This document shows positions 16,327 through 25,141 of a stretch of 28,813 nt of DNA, piece after piece. Below the pieces are notes generated by a model. It worked only from the letters and a program-made list of their open reading frames with translations, did not search any database and had not been told where the DNA came from. The position numbers were made by a program, and so were the translations under genes. The stretch's first letter is position 1, and each line of letters starts with the position of its first letter. Source of the DNA: Candidatus Thorarchaeota archaeon (GTDB lineage Archaea > Asgardarchaeota > Thorarchaeia > Thorarchaeales > Thorarchaeaceae). The stretch spans positions 1 to 28,813 of the forward strand of contig JAEORG010000388.1 of assembly GCA_016841005.1 (NCBI GenBank), written 5' to 3'.

Positions 16327-17124
16327 ATGAATGAAGGTCCACAGAAATTCAAGACCTGGGGAATTCTATGGGATGTTTTGGCTCAACGGTTAGTGAACTT
16401 AATCGGTATTACAGAAGGAGCAACTGTTCTTGATGTGGGTACTGGTGGAGGTTCAACACTGTTGGCGGCTTTAGAAAGAGTCGGCCCTTCCGGCAAAGTG
16501 ATAGGAGTAGACAAGGAACCTGAATGGGTAGAACATGCAAACTCAGAGATCGAGAGATGTAATTGTACAGGCTCCAAGGTACATCTAATGGATGCCACTG
16601 AAATGTCATTCCCCGACAATCACTTTGATTTTGTGATTTCAGGTTTCATGGGTTGGAGACGTTATTTCGATTTTACGAAGAATGAATTTACTGGCCCAAA
16701 TAGAGTGATGCAGGAGATTCTTCGTGTTCTAAAACCCTCAGGTAAAGTCGGAATCAGTACATGGTTGTTCCAAGAAGATACCGAATGGATGGAGGTATTT
16801 GTCAATTCATATTCTCATCCAGCCAAACGCACATACTCAAAAGAGAACATAGAAGGTTGGGAGAAAATAATTGATAGTTCTGGATTAATCAAAACTTCTG
16901 TCCTACACGAGAGCGTTGAGATCCCCTATTCTTCAGCGGATGCATGGTGGGACGAGATGATGTCTTATGATTGGAAATCTCAGATTCAGGAGCTTTCAGA
17001 TGCGAAAGGCATTCCTATGGAAGTCATTAAACAATCTGCTTTTGAGCAGGTCGAACCTCACCGTTCTGGGGATGAAGTGTGTTTTGTGCGTAGAGTCCTT
17101 TACGCTCTAGGTTGTAAAGAATAA
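16327..17124 (+). CDS. class I SAM-dependent methyltransferase
   Basis: 265 residues with a complete Rossmann-type methyltransferase core: motif I VLDVGTGGGST (34-44), the acidic ribose-binding residue Asp62 in VIGVDKEPEWVE, DATEMSFPDNHFDFVISG (89-106) and VLKPSGKVGISTW (about 137-149). It resembles the UbiE/Methyltransf_11 group acting on small molecules. The C-terminal 100 residues, with ADAWWDEMMSYDW, probably form the substrate lid. ATG 16327 follows AAGGAGAG (16309-16316). Translation close behind the MFS gene implies one operon, so a product that is methylated and then transported, or detoxification of an imported compound, is a reasonable inference. The substrate is not identifiable. 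Confidence 0.87.
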   Translation: MNEGPQKFKTWGILWDVLAQRLVNLIGITEGATVLDVGTGGGSTLLAALERVGPSGKVIGVDKEPEWVEHANSEIERCNCTGSKVHLMDATEMSFPDNHFDFVISGFMGWRRYFDFTKNEFTGPNRVMQEILRVLKPSGKVGISTWLFQEDTEWMEVFVNSYSHPAKRTYSKENIEGWEKIIDSSGLIKTSVLHESVEIPYSSADAWWDEMMSYDWKSQIQELSDAKGIPMEVIKQSAFEQVEPHRSGDEVCFVRRVLYALGCKE

Positions 17125-17134
17125 ATAAAGATGG

Positions 17135-17159
17135 ATGCCCCTCAGTTCAAGAGGGGCAT
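17135..17159. terminator. hairpin between convergent genes, probable bidirectional terminator
   Basis: ATGCCCCTC (17135-17143) and GAGGGGCAT (17151-17159) form a perfect 9-base-pair stem with a 7-base loop in the 42 bases between the methyltransferase stop and the stop of the convergent propeller gene. On the minus strand it is followed by a T-rich stretch (CTTTATTTATTC); on the plus strand only by ATTCTATTC. It may stop or protect transcripts from both sides. Confidence 0.6.
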
Positions 17160-17166
17160 TGAGATT

Positions 17167-20100
17167 CTATTCGAGTCTTCTTCTACGTCGCCAGGCAATG
17201 GCGATGGGCACCATCAGGAGCATAAAGATTGGTACTCCAGTAACGGTTGCCATTACAATCATATCTGCGAATGTCATTGCTGCTAGTAGCGGTACCTCTG
17301 GTATTGGTGGTGCAACAGGAATTGGTAGACTTCCGGATATTACATATACAGAACCTTCCCAATAGGAAACAACATCCATAGGATAGCTTGGCCCTACAAA
17401 ACGACCAGCTAGGGGTTTGAGAACACGATGGTCTGTTGAGTAGTGCCAGAGAAGCTCAGCGTTGACAATACTAACGACATCTAGATATCCATAATTTGTG
17501 AAGATCAGGTCGTCCGTACCATCACCATCCATATCTGTAAAGGAACATGTTGAGTCTTGGGCACCAACTAATAGTGGAGCAAGCCAACGCCACTCTTCTC
17601 CTCCGGAACGATTGAATCCATAGATGCCATAACGTTCAGAACTCACAACCAATTCGTCAAGCCCATCTCCATTAAGATCAGCAGTATAAGTTCCCCTAGG
17701 TGGTGCTAGGAAATTAATGTAGCCACCCGCGAATTGTGTGTGAGTCTGTCCATTTATGATATGAGGGTCATAGCCATTGTCTAACCATATGTAGTCCATG
17801 AATGCATCGCCATTCATATTACCGGTGTACAGTCCATAGACACTTGGCCCACCTGTCCAAATCGCTGATTGAAGAACTCCATCTGTGCCTCGGAAGGTAT
17901 GTATTATCTCATCGGATCCTCCCATAAGCACATCAGGTCTACCATCACCTGTGGTATCTCCAATAGCCATATGGAACGATGAACCAGAGCTATTCACATT
18001 AGATCTGTAATGCTCATTTCCGTTTACGTCGTACCATCCTACAAAGACATCAGTTCCATCATTCCACAAAACAGCAATTTCGTCAGCAGTATAAGCTCCT
18101 GAAAAATCGCCTATGTAGAAGTCTTCTGGATTGAATCCGGGAGCGTTATACACCGCGCCTACCTCATTACCGTCGTTTCCTCTCAAGATGTAGATATCTC
18201 GTTCCTTATCAGAAACAACAACGTCTAACCATCCTGTTCCATCCATGTCACCAACTCGGACTCTACCAGGAGTTCCATTGACTTCGTAAGTCCAGATGAT
18301 TGCGCCGTTTGTTCCATTGATTAGAGAAACCGATTTGTTATACCATGCGATTATTTCATCGAACCCATCAGAGTTCACATCTGAAACAACCGTTCCTCTG
18401 ATAGTCGCATTAGTATATTCATTATTCCAATAGACTCCATGAACTGGATATGCTTCCATTTCATCTGGGATAACACGTTCATAGCTGTCAACAGCCATAA
18501 TATTGTGACTCCAAAAGTCCCACATCATACCAGAATCAATTCCCGTACCATGGATATCACCAGATGATACAGTATATGGGAATCCACCCGTCCGATTGAA
18601 CCATAGAGGCACTCCGCTCTGTCCATCTATAGCTACTAGTACACCATCACTCGCAGTTGATGCATTCACGTACCCGACTAAGATGTCATAGCTTCCAGAC
18701 CCTCCAAAGTATCCCAGACTGACATCCCAAGTCCAGTAGTTCGGATGTGGTTTATAATACCACTGTACTGCACCTGCGTCGACGTCTTCGAGGAATACAC
18801 CTCCGAATGGGGAATAGCCTGCGACTTCATATGAGCCGTCATCATCAAAGTCCTCCACCCATATATTCCAGAGCCCCTTGAAGCCTGTGGTGTTGGAATA
18901 AATGAATGTGGAGTTGTAGAAGAGTACTGATGAGTTTACATCCAAAATTTGGAACCGATCACGAGCAAAGAGAAGATCATCCATCCCATCATCATTGAAG
19001 TCATGCGCGACTGGCTTTACTGCATAAGTAGCAGTACTGGAAGAGGAGTAGAATACGGTACCATTCATGACATTCATCACATTGATACTCGCCCCGGCTA
19101 TAAATGCAAGAGTCAGGTTCTCACTTCCAGTGTAGTTTCCAAACGTCATCTGAGTGACATCACCAAGTCCAGGATTCCATTGATGTAACGTGATGCCATT
19201 ATGGTCTAAGAGAAAGACGTCATCACCTAATGTTCCAAATGCTATTTCTGGCCAACCATCCAAATCTGCATCTGCAACATCTATAGCAAATATGTCCGTG
19301 GTTGCATCATCATTCTTCCAAACAACACTACCATCCTGAATATCCAATACCCAGAGTGAGTCATCATCACATCCGAGTATGACTTCAGGTATTGTATCAT
19401 TCGTTATGTCTGCAAGAAGCATATTATTGAAACCAGCACCTGCGTCAGTATTATTCCACAGAATAACACCATTCTCATCAAATGCTATGACTTCTCCCTT
19501 CGTGGATTGAGCTGCTATCATTTCTTCCTTGCCATCATTATCAAGATCAAAGGACTCCAGTGTATTCCAATTCGCCCAGTTTCCAATACCTGAAGTAGCA
19601 ACTGTCAGATTTTGCTTTGAACCATAGAACCCTGCAAATCCTTCAGAGATATCGATGTATTCAAAGAAGAACACATCTCCACGCTCACATGACAAGGCAA
19701 TATCATCCCAACCATTACCATTGCTGTCTGAAACCTCAATACCTGTCACAGGGTATTCGTATTCTGGTGAGAGATAGTCCTCTGTATAGTACATCACTCC
19801 ACCACCAATATTTGATGAGTTCAGTTCATTGACACTGTATTGATGGTCGAATGCAACCACTACTTCTCGTCTACTATCACCATCCGTGTCTCCTACATCT
19901 AGGTCAACAACATCATGCAGATGATTAAGTGCCCAATCAGACTGGGGATTAATACCATAGACCAGATCTAAAGAAGGTAACTTAAACCAGCCAGATAGCG
20001 AACCTAATGTCTGATAGTACATATAGTAGTTTACAAATGATGCCGCATAGATGAATCCTCCTTCATCTCTCGCAAAGAAGGCAGGACTGTAGATTTCAGG

Positions 20101-20697
20101 TTGGAGAAGTGGAATTCCTCCTCTCAAATACTGGACATATCCACCAGGATACTCTACACGGTCTACATCGGTTGGGATGGTATTGAGATATCCTTCAACA
20201 TTCCAAGTCCGACCATCATCCTGGCTTGCAATCATACCAAATCTATCTTCAAGTACCGCTCCAATCCGCTCATAGAGAACAACGAGACTTTTGTCAGTGG
20301 TGTTGAGCTCGTCAATATCTACGTACATTTCTTCATAGAAACTTGTAGTTGCCTGACTTGCATATATTCCTGTGAAGTTGAGTTTATTCGTACCTACTGC
20401 GACCCAGATATCATGGTCTGCCTTGTAGAGACTCGGATTCGTTGCAGACATGGCCATTGCAAATCTTCCATCATCAAGCCTGATGACTTCTGCATCGTGG
20501 ACTATTAGATCTCCAACATTCTCTAGTTGGGTATATGCAGACTTCCAAGTGCCAGTTAGATCGTTATCAAAGAGCTTGATTTGGACAGTCCAAGATTTAA
20601 ATCCAATCCACTGCCAATCAAGGACATAAGCAACACCAATGTGTGTATCATTGTATTGAAATACACTCGGACTATGCCTGTATCCAAATTCTAGCAC
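17167..20697 (-). CDS. C-terminal half of giant FG-GAP/sialidase-like surface protein, after in-frame TAG
   Basis: 1176 residues if read from GTG 20697, but the frame is open back to the TAG at 20749-20751 and translates sensibly there (YDYSIPAWGPGIAVPRD). That GTG has no ribosome binding site or signal peptide, so this is best seen as the continuation of the gene that starts at 25140. Residues 1-250 look like sialidase/BNR propeller, with an Asp-box SQDDGRTW at 158-165. The rest is FG-GAP/VCBS or PQQ-like repeats (DLDNDGKEEMIAAQ, DADLDGWPEIAFG, DMDGTGWLDVVVS, DLNGDGLDELVVS, DMDGDGTDDLIF). The C-terminus has a proline-rich spacer, a membrane helix (about 1140-1168) and the tail WRRRRRLE, so the propellers would be displayed outside the cell. 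Its stop is TAG. Confidence 0.75.
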   Translation of the reverse strand: MLEFGYRHSPSVFQYNDTHIGVAYVLDWQWIGFKSWTVQIKLFDNDLTGTWKSAYTQLENVGDLIVHDAEVIRLDDGRFAMAMSATNPSLYKADHDIWVAVGTNKLNFTGIYASQATTSFYEEMYVDIDELNTTDKSLVVLYERIGAVLEDRFGMIASQDDGRTWNVEGYLNTIPTDVDRVEYPGGYVQYLRGGIPLLQPEIYSPAFFARDEGGFIYAASFVNYYMYYQTLGSLSGWFKLPSLDLVYGINPQSDWALNHLHDVVDLDVGDTDGDSRREVVVAFDHQYSVNELNSSNIGGGVMYYTEDYLSPEYEYPVTGIEVSDSNGNGWDDIALSCERGDVFFFEYIDISEGFAGFYGSKQNLTVATSGIGNWANWNTLESFDLDNDGKEEMIAAQSTKGEVIAFDENGVILWNNTDAGAGFNNMLLADITNDTIPEVILGCDDDSLWVLDIQDGSVVWKNDDATTDIFAIDVADADLDGWPEIAFGTLGDDVFLLDHNGITLHQWNPGLGDVTQMTFGNYTGSENLTLAFIAGASINVMNVMNGTVFYSSSSTATYAVKPVAHDFNDDGMDDLLFARDRFQILDVNSSVLFYNSTFIYSNTTGFKGLWNIWVEDFDDDGSYEVAGYSPFGGVFLEDVDAGAVQWYYKPHPNYWTWDVSLGYFGGSGSYDILVGYVNASTASDGVLVAIDGQSGVPLWFNRTGGFPYTVSSGDIHGTGIDSGMMWDFWSHNIMAVDSYERVIPDEMEAYPVHGVYWNNEYTNATIRGTVVSDVNSDGFDEIIAWYNKSVSLINGTNGAIIWTYEVNGTPGRVRVGDMDGTGWLDVVVSDKERDIYILRGNDGNEVGAVYNAPGFNPEDFYIGDFSGAYTADEIAVLWNDGTDVFVGWYDVNGNEHYRSNVNSSGSSFHMAIGDTTGDGRPDVLMGGSDEIIHTFRGTDGVLQSAIWTGGPSVYGLYTGNMNGDAFMDYIWLDNGYDPHIINGQTHTQFAGGYINFLAPPRGTYTADLNGDGLDELVVSSERYGIYGFNRSGGEEWRWLAPLLVGAQDSTCSFTDMDGDGTDDLIFTNYGYLDVVSIVNAELLWHYSTDHRVLKPLAGRFVGPSYPMDVVSYWEGSVYVISGSLPIPVAPPIPEVPLLAAMTFADMIVMATVTGVPIFMLLMVPIAIAWRRRRRLE

Positions 20698-20748
20698 ATC
20701 TCGAGGAACAGCTATTCCTGGTCCCCATGCAGGTATTGAGTAGTCATA

Positions 20749-20751
20749 CTA
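20749..20751 (-). other. in-frame TAG codon interrupting the propeller gene
   Basis: Minus-strand context is GTC ACC TAG TAT GAC. The reading frame before it (from 25140) and after it (to 17167) is the same; no insertion or deletion is needed to join them. The joined product would have 2657 positions counting the TAG. See findings for alternatives. Confidence 0.9.
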
Positions 20752-23700
20752 GGTGACGAAGAGATAGCTACTTCCATTGGATGCTCTTCCATTCCAAGTT
20801 ATGTACATCCTATTACCCCACGATGATGCGTGAGGTTCAGTTTCATAGTCAATAGTTGTACTCTGAGGATATGGGAGTGTGAGATCACCCATTGGCTCCC
20901 ACAATTCAGTGGTAACATTGTATCGTTTTCTCCATATTTTGGAGTAACCCGCTTCATCGTGTTCGAAGAGCATTACTTGAATGTCATCAGCGCTGGGGTG
21001 TCTAATCTGAGTGATACATTTTCTGCTTCTATTGGCAAAACCAAAGGCATCACCGCTAACCCATGTGCTCTGTAATGGCACGTTGGGATAGTTAGGAGAT
21101 GCAGTGACATATTCCACCTTGACATATGAGTTATCAGCTCCAACTTCATGTTCCCACATATCAAACCCGTTAGCGTGACCGATAATAATCTCAACCTCAC
21201 TATCATAGTCTTGATCATCGAGTTCGATTACACTAATTGGATTCCAATAGGTCACTTCAGTAGGTGCATACCACGACCAATAGAAGGTTCCTCCCCGACA
21301 TTCGTAAATGTGTACAAAGCCATTTTGCCGTATTAAACGATTGTCCATGATTCCGCCTAGAAGAATCTCACGGTATCCATCTTTATCCGTATCTCCAACA
21401 TTTATAGCATGAATCTCAGCATATCTACCATTAGCTATACGTGGATTGCCAATGAGGAAGTAACGACCTTCCATGACCGCAGTTGTTACAAAGTAGTCAT
21501 TATCCTCCATAGCAACAAATGAACCATGATTGACATTGTATATGAAGAGGTATGGACCAGCAGCAACAACAAGGTCTCCTCGACCGTCACTATCCACATC
21601 ATTTCCCGCAGCAAGTGCTGTTATCTCAGTCACATAGTCTATGAATTGAATATCATCACTCCACTCTGTATCTCTGAGATCGAACGAATAGACAAACTGC
21701 ACAGCGTCTCCACCAAAGAGACCCACCTCCTCAAAGATGTATATCTGGAGATTAGCTGCTACGATGATTTCCTTTAATCCATCATGATCTAAATCGACAT
21801 CTGCAACCAAGTGTTTTGCATGGTCCCAGATGCGTCTGTTGAAATCACCTGATATTCCTTCTAATTCTTCATATGCATATGGACTCACATCACTTGTTTC
21901 TGAATGATTTAAGTCGAATGACCTGAACATTCGTTTGTAGGTATTATTGACGAGATGTTCAAATGCATAGACATTGTTGTCATAGTCACCTATGATAATC
22001 TCATTCTTTCCATCATGGTCTGTGTCTGCAGAAGTTATTGATAACGTCCAACCATCTAAGTCAGCATCATTATTCCAATCTTCCATCACATGATATCCGA
22101 GATTGTAGAATTTACCAAATGACCCTGCCATAAGATTGAGATTGAGTCTAGCCACCCGTGGATAGCTAGCCACCACAAACGAATCAGCACTTCCCCACAC
22201 TGGCTCAGCAAACCAGAGATAGTTGGTGTATGTGTTGTATCCATATAGATAGTAGTCAGGTCTGTCGAATCCACCAAGTTCCATGAGTCGCTCCAAGTAG
22301 AGCCCATCATAATATGAGCCCCAATCCTGTACAATTCTGACATCAGTGATATTCAGAAGTTTGAGATTTGTGAACTCTCCAGGGTTAGACATTATCTTCT
22401 TATGTTCAACCCAAATCGGGTCTTCAGCAGTACCATCGTTGATGAACACTGTAGAACCATTCTTGCTATCATAGCTTAACACAAGATCGAAGTCACCATC
22501 TCCATCTAAATCAGCGAAATCAGGTTGACCCCAAACTACACTGGTTTCTAGGTTGTTTATATCATCGAAATACCCAGGTACGAGAGTGAAGTTGAGATGG
22601 CCAGTAGCACCTTCATCGCCTAATTTCAGGTTCTCAGCCATGTAAACATAGCCATTCGATACAACAAAGTCTTGGTCACCATCTCCATCATAGTCTGCAA
22701 ATGAAACCTTTGGAGTTGTCTTGGCAAGATTGATCTGTGACGTTAATTGACCATCAACATCCATTTGCCAGAGAGGAACATAGTCACCAAACGAGTCTGT
22801 GTAGAACTGTCTATAATAGAAGAACAACTGAGCACGAAATAGAATGCTAGCCGAGTCTATTGGGATGTCCTCATTGATGCCACCAACAACAAGCATAGGT
22901 AGTGGATTATTGGGATAAGGTGGATTATTGTAATACTCATCCCAAATATAGGCGGGTTCTACTGAAACCCTTTCAAATCCCCAGGCAAGACTTTGGAAAT
23001 CGAGGTTGATTGGATTGAGAACGTTGTTCGTTGTAAGTGTGTCCACTGCACCATAGATATCATGGGCAACAATCTTTGGTAGTCCTCCTCCTTCAGGATA
23101 TTGAGCAAGGAACATATTGAAAATCTGTTCCGTATACGGATCAATGACTCCTGAACTCCACTGATTCGGTATATATCCCACATCCGAATCAAAGCTGATT
23201 CCAGACCACAGGTTCCATGCAGGGATATCACTATCAGTGTTTACTTGAACCATATCCCAGATACCAGCACCAAAGGTGTAGTAATCGTCATCGCCAGATT
23301 CCCAGAACAAGTCGTAGACCTCTGTAGATGAATTGTATTTGATACCAAGCATCTCTCCAACAACTGTACCTACAATTATCTTGTTTTGTTCTACACCTCC
23401 ATCGTACCATAGATCACCATCCTCTTTGAGTTGACCTATCGTAACTGAGAGAGCATCAGTAATCAAGTTGTAGACTTGTTGGAGTTCAAGTGAGTTGATA
23501 GTATATGTAGCTCCGTTGAAGACCGAAATCTTCGCATACCGGAACCAATCCCATTTTCTTCTTCCTAATGCATCATCAACGTCAACCTTAAGGTAGAATC
23601 CTGAATAGACGAAGCGATCGGGTGATACTTGTTCGAAGTCCTTACCATCTTGAGATATGCTAAAGTTGAAGTATGGACTGATATCAGCGCCAGATATGAA

Positions 23701-25140
23701 GAGCCCACTGAACTTAATCCATACATCAGGATCAGCGTTCGCACTACCAGTTCCTTCCTCGTCTAAACCAAAATCAACCACTGCAGTTGCGTTATCAACT
23801 GATGGGTCACTTGCATCGAACACAGAGAAATTGCCATCTGGAATATAGGCCATTCCTGAGTTGAAAGGATACACACTGGCATTTGGTACAAAGTATGCTC
23901 CACCCCAGACGTAGTTAATTGGTTCAGGTTCTACAATCGATCCATTATACGGATCAAAGTAAGTAACATTCCAGGCTTCTGTGACTCGGTCCACATAGGT
24001 ATCAAGTCCCCAGTATCCGAATGTTTCCCAAGGTTTGAACTCCTTGTAGACCTTATTGTAGTCAAACGTCTTCTTGTCTTGGTTCCAATCAAGGGTGAAG
24101 ACTCCTTGTCCTTGGGAAACTAATGCAATCTCATCACCAGTATCTCCATCAAGCTCACCAGCCTCCATGGAGAGTATAGGCGACCAAGTATAGTTCTGAC
24201 TTGTCCAATTCAGGTAGTAATGATTGTCATAGATTAGCGGGAATGGTTGACCATTAATCCAAAGGGTGACACCATCATTCTCGTAGACATATACAGTACC
24301 ATCTCGTGTACCTACCACAATATCCGGAAGACCATTTGCATTGACATCACCAGTAGCTAGTGAATACACCTTGTCACCAACATCGAGAACAGCTACTTGA
24401 TCATATGTTATCCAGTGGTCCTCAACGAAGGGATACCCAGAATGGTTGTCATATTCAAATAGATGGACCTTACCGTCCCAGCCTCCAGCAATAATATCTG
24501 GTCTGTAGTCTCGGTCAACATCATCAACAACGACTGAAAACACGCGGTCCATATCAGGACTCTTCCAGACGAAGTCGAATTGGTTCTCTGTGTTTGCATA
24601 GGGATCATAGATGTGCCGCTGCTCAAAGACATAGACATGACCATCAGCACACGCAGCTACAATCTCAAGGAAATTGTTGAGGTCTGTATCACCGAAAGCT
24701 AGACTCATCACGTCACTCTGGAAAACACTGTCTCCTGTATCCCAGACCTTGTCAAACTGGTTGGTCTCTACATTATGCCTGAATAGGTGAACTTCATTGT
24801 CATAGAGATATCCACCACCCAGTGCAAGGAACCCAGTCGCCTCGTCATATGCCATAGCATGAATGGCAGCCTTAGACTTCCAAGGTTCATAGAACATCTT
24901 GTAGTCGTTATCTCTGTCACCCAGTACTGCACCGATGTCATAGTCAGCGGGGAGATACGGATTGTCCTCAGCAAGTGCCTGTTCGATTGAGGGTATCATC
25001 TCCTCTGGGATAGAATCTAACGGCGAACCATTAGTCGTCTCAAATGTATTCCCAACCTTTGCGGGCACAGTCGGGACAACACCAAATGTTCCAATGACTA
25101 GAACAGCCATGAACATGACAGTCAGAAGTTTGAACTTCAC
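20749..25140 (-). CDS. N-terminal half of giant FG-GAP surface protein, ended by TAG
   Basis: 1463 residues. GTG 25140 is chosen because GGGAGG lies eight bases upstream, inside the end of the preceding gene, and the product begins MKFKLLTVMFMAVLVIGTFG, a clear signal peptide; ATG 25158 only adds residues encoded by that binding site. Residues about 45-410 are FG-GAP/VCBS repeats (DTDLNNFLEIVAAC, DVDRDYRPDIIAGG, DVNANGLPDIVVG). About 450-560 is a discoidin-like beta-sandwich, and a second propeller follows (DYDGDGDQDFVVS, DLDGDGDFDLVLS, DTDHDGKNEIIIG, DSDGRGDLVVAAG). The last 110 residues begin a sialidase-like propeller that continues beyond the TAG. It has no membrane anchor of its own. One base separates it from the stop of the upstream gene, so translation is probably coupled. 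Confidence 0.8.
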   Translation of the reverse strand: MKFKLLTVMFMAVLVIGTFGVVPTVPAKVGNTFETTNGSPLDSIPEEMIPSIEQALAEDNPYLPADYDIGAVLGDRDNDYKMFYEPWKSKAAIHAMAYDEATGFLALGGGYLYDNEVHLFRHNVETNQFDKVWDTGDSVFQSDVMSLAFGDTDLNNFLEIVAACADGHVYVFEQRHIYDPYANTENQFDFVWKSPDMDRVFSVVVDDVDRDYRPDIIAGGWDGKVHLFEYDNHSGYPFVEDHWITYDQVAVLDVGDKVYSLATGDVNANGLPDIVVGTRDGTVYVYENDGVTLWINGQPFPLIYDNHYYLNWTSQNYTWSPILSMEAGELDGDTGDEIALVSQGQGVFTLDWNQDKKTFDYNKVYKEFKPWETFGYWGLDTYVDRVTEAWNVTYFDPYNGSIVEPEPINYVWGGAYFVPNASVYPFNSGMAYIPDGNFSVFDASDPSVDNATAVVDFGLDEEGTGSANADPDVWIKFSGLFISGADISPYFNFSISQDGKDFEQVSPDRFVYSGFYLKVDVDDALGRRKWDWFRYAKISVFNGATYTINSLELQQVYNLITDALSVTIGQLKEDGDLWYDGGVEQNKIIVGTVVGEMLGIKYNSSTEVYDLFWESGDDDYYTFGAGIWDMVQVNTDSDIPAWNLWSGISFDSDVGYIPNQWSSGVIDPYTEQIFNMFLAQYPEGGGLPKIVAHDIYGAVDTLTTNNVLNPINLDFQSLAWGFERVSVEPAYIWDEYYNNPPYPNNPLPMLVVGGINEDIPIDSASILFRAQLFFYYRQFYTDSFGDYVPLWQMDVDGQLTSQINLAKTTPKVSFADYDGDGDQDFVVSNGYVYMAENLKLGDEGATGHLNFTLVPGYFDDINNLETSVVWGQPDFADLDGDGDFDLVLSYDSKNGSTVFINDGTAEDPIWVEHKKIMSNPGEFTNLKLLNITDVRIVQDWGSYYDGLYLERLMELGGFDRPDYYLYGYNTYTNYLWFAEPVWGSADSFVVASYPRVARLNLNLMAGSFGKFYNLGYHVMEDWNNDADLDGWTLSITSADTDHDGKNEIIIGDYDNNVYAFEHLVNNTYKRMFRSFDLNHSETSDVSPYAYEELEGISGDFNRRIWDHAKHLVADVDLDHDGLKEIIVAANLQIYIFEEVGLFGGDAVQFVYSFDLRDTEWSDDIQFIDYVTEITALAAGNDVDSDGRGDLVVAAGPYLFIYNVNHGSFVAMEDNDYFVTTAVMEGRYFLIGNPRIANGRYAEIHAINVGDTDKDGYREILLGGIMDNRLIRQNGFVHIYECRGGTFYWSWYAPTEVTYWNPISVIELDDQDYDSEVEIIIGHANGFDMWEHEVGADNSYVKVEYVTASPNYPNVPLQSTWVSGDAFGFANRSRKCITQIRHPSADDIQVMLFEHDEAGYSKIWRKRYNVTTELWEPMGDLTLPYPQSTTIDYETEPHASSWGNRMYITWNGRASNGSSYLFVT

Positions 25141-25141
25141 T

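Noticed and set aside
17167..20697. Treating this frame as an independent gene with its own start at GTG 20697.
   Set aside because: No ribosome binding site, no signal peptide for an evidently extracellular anchored protein, and coherent coding sequence continues upstream to the TAG.
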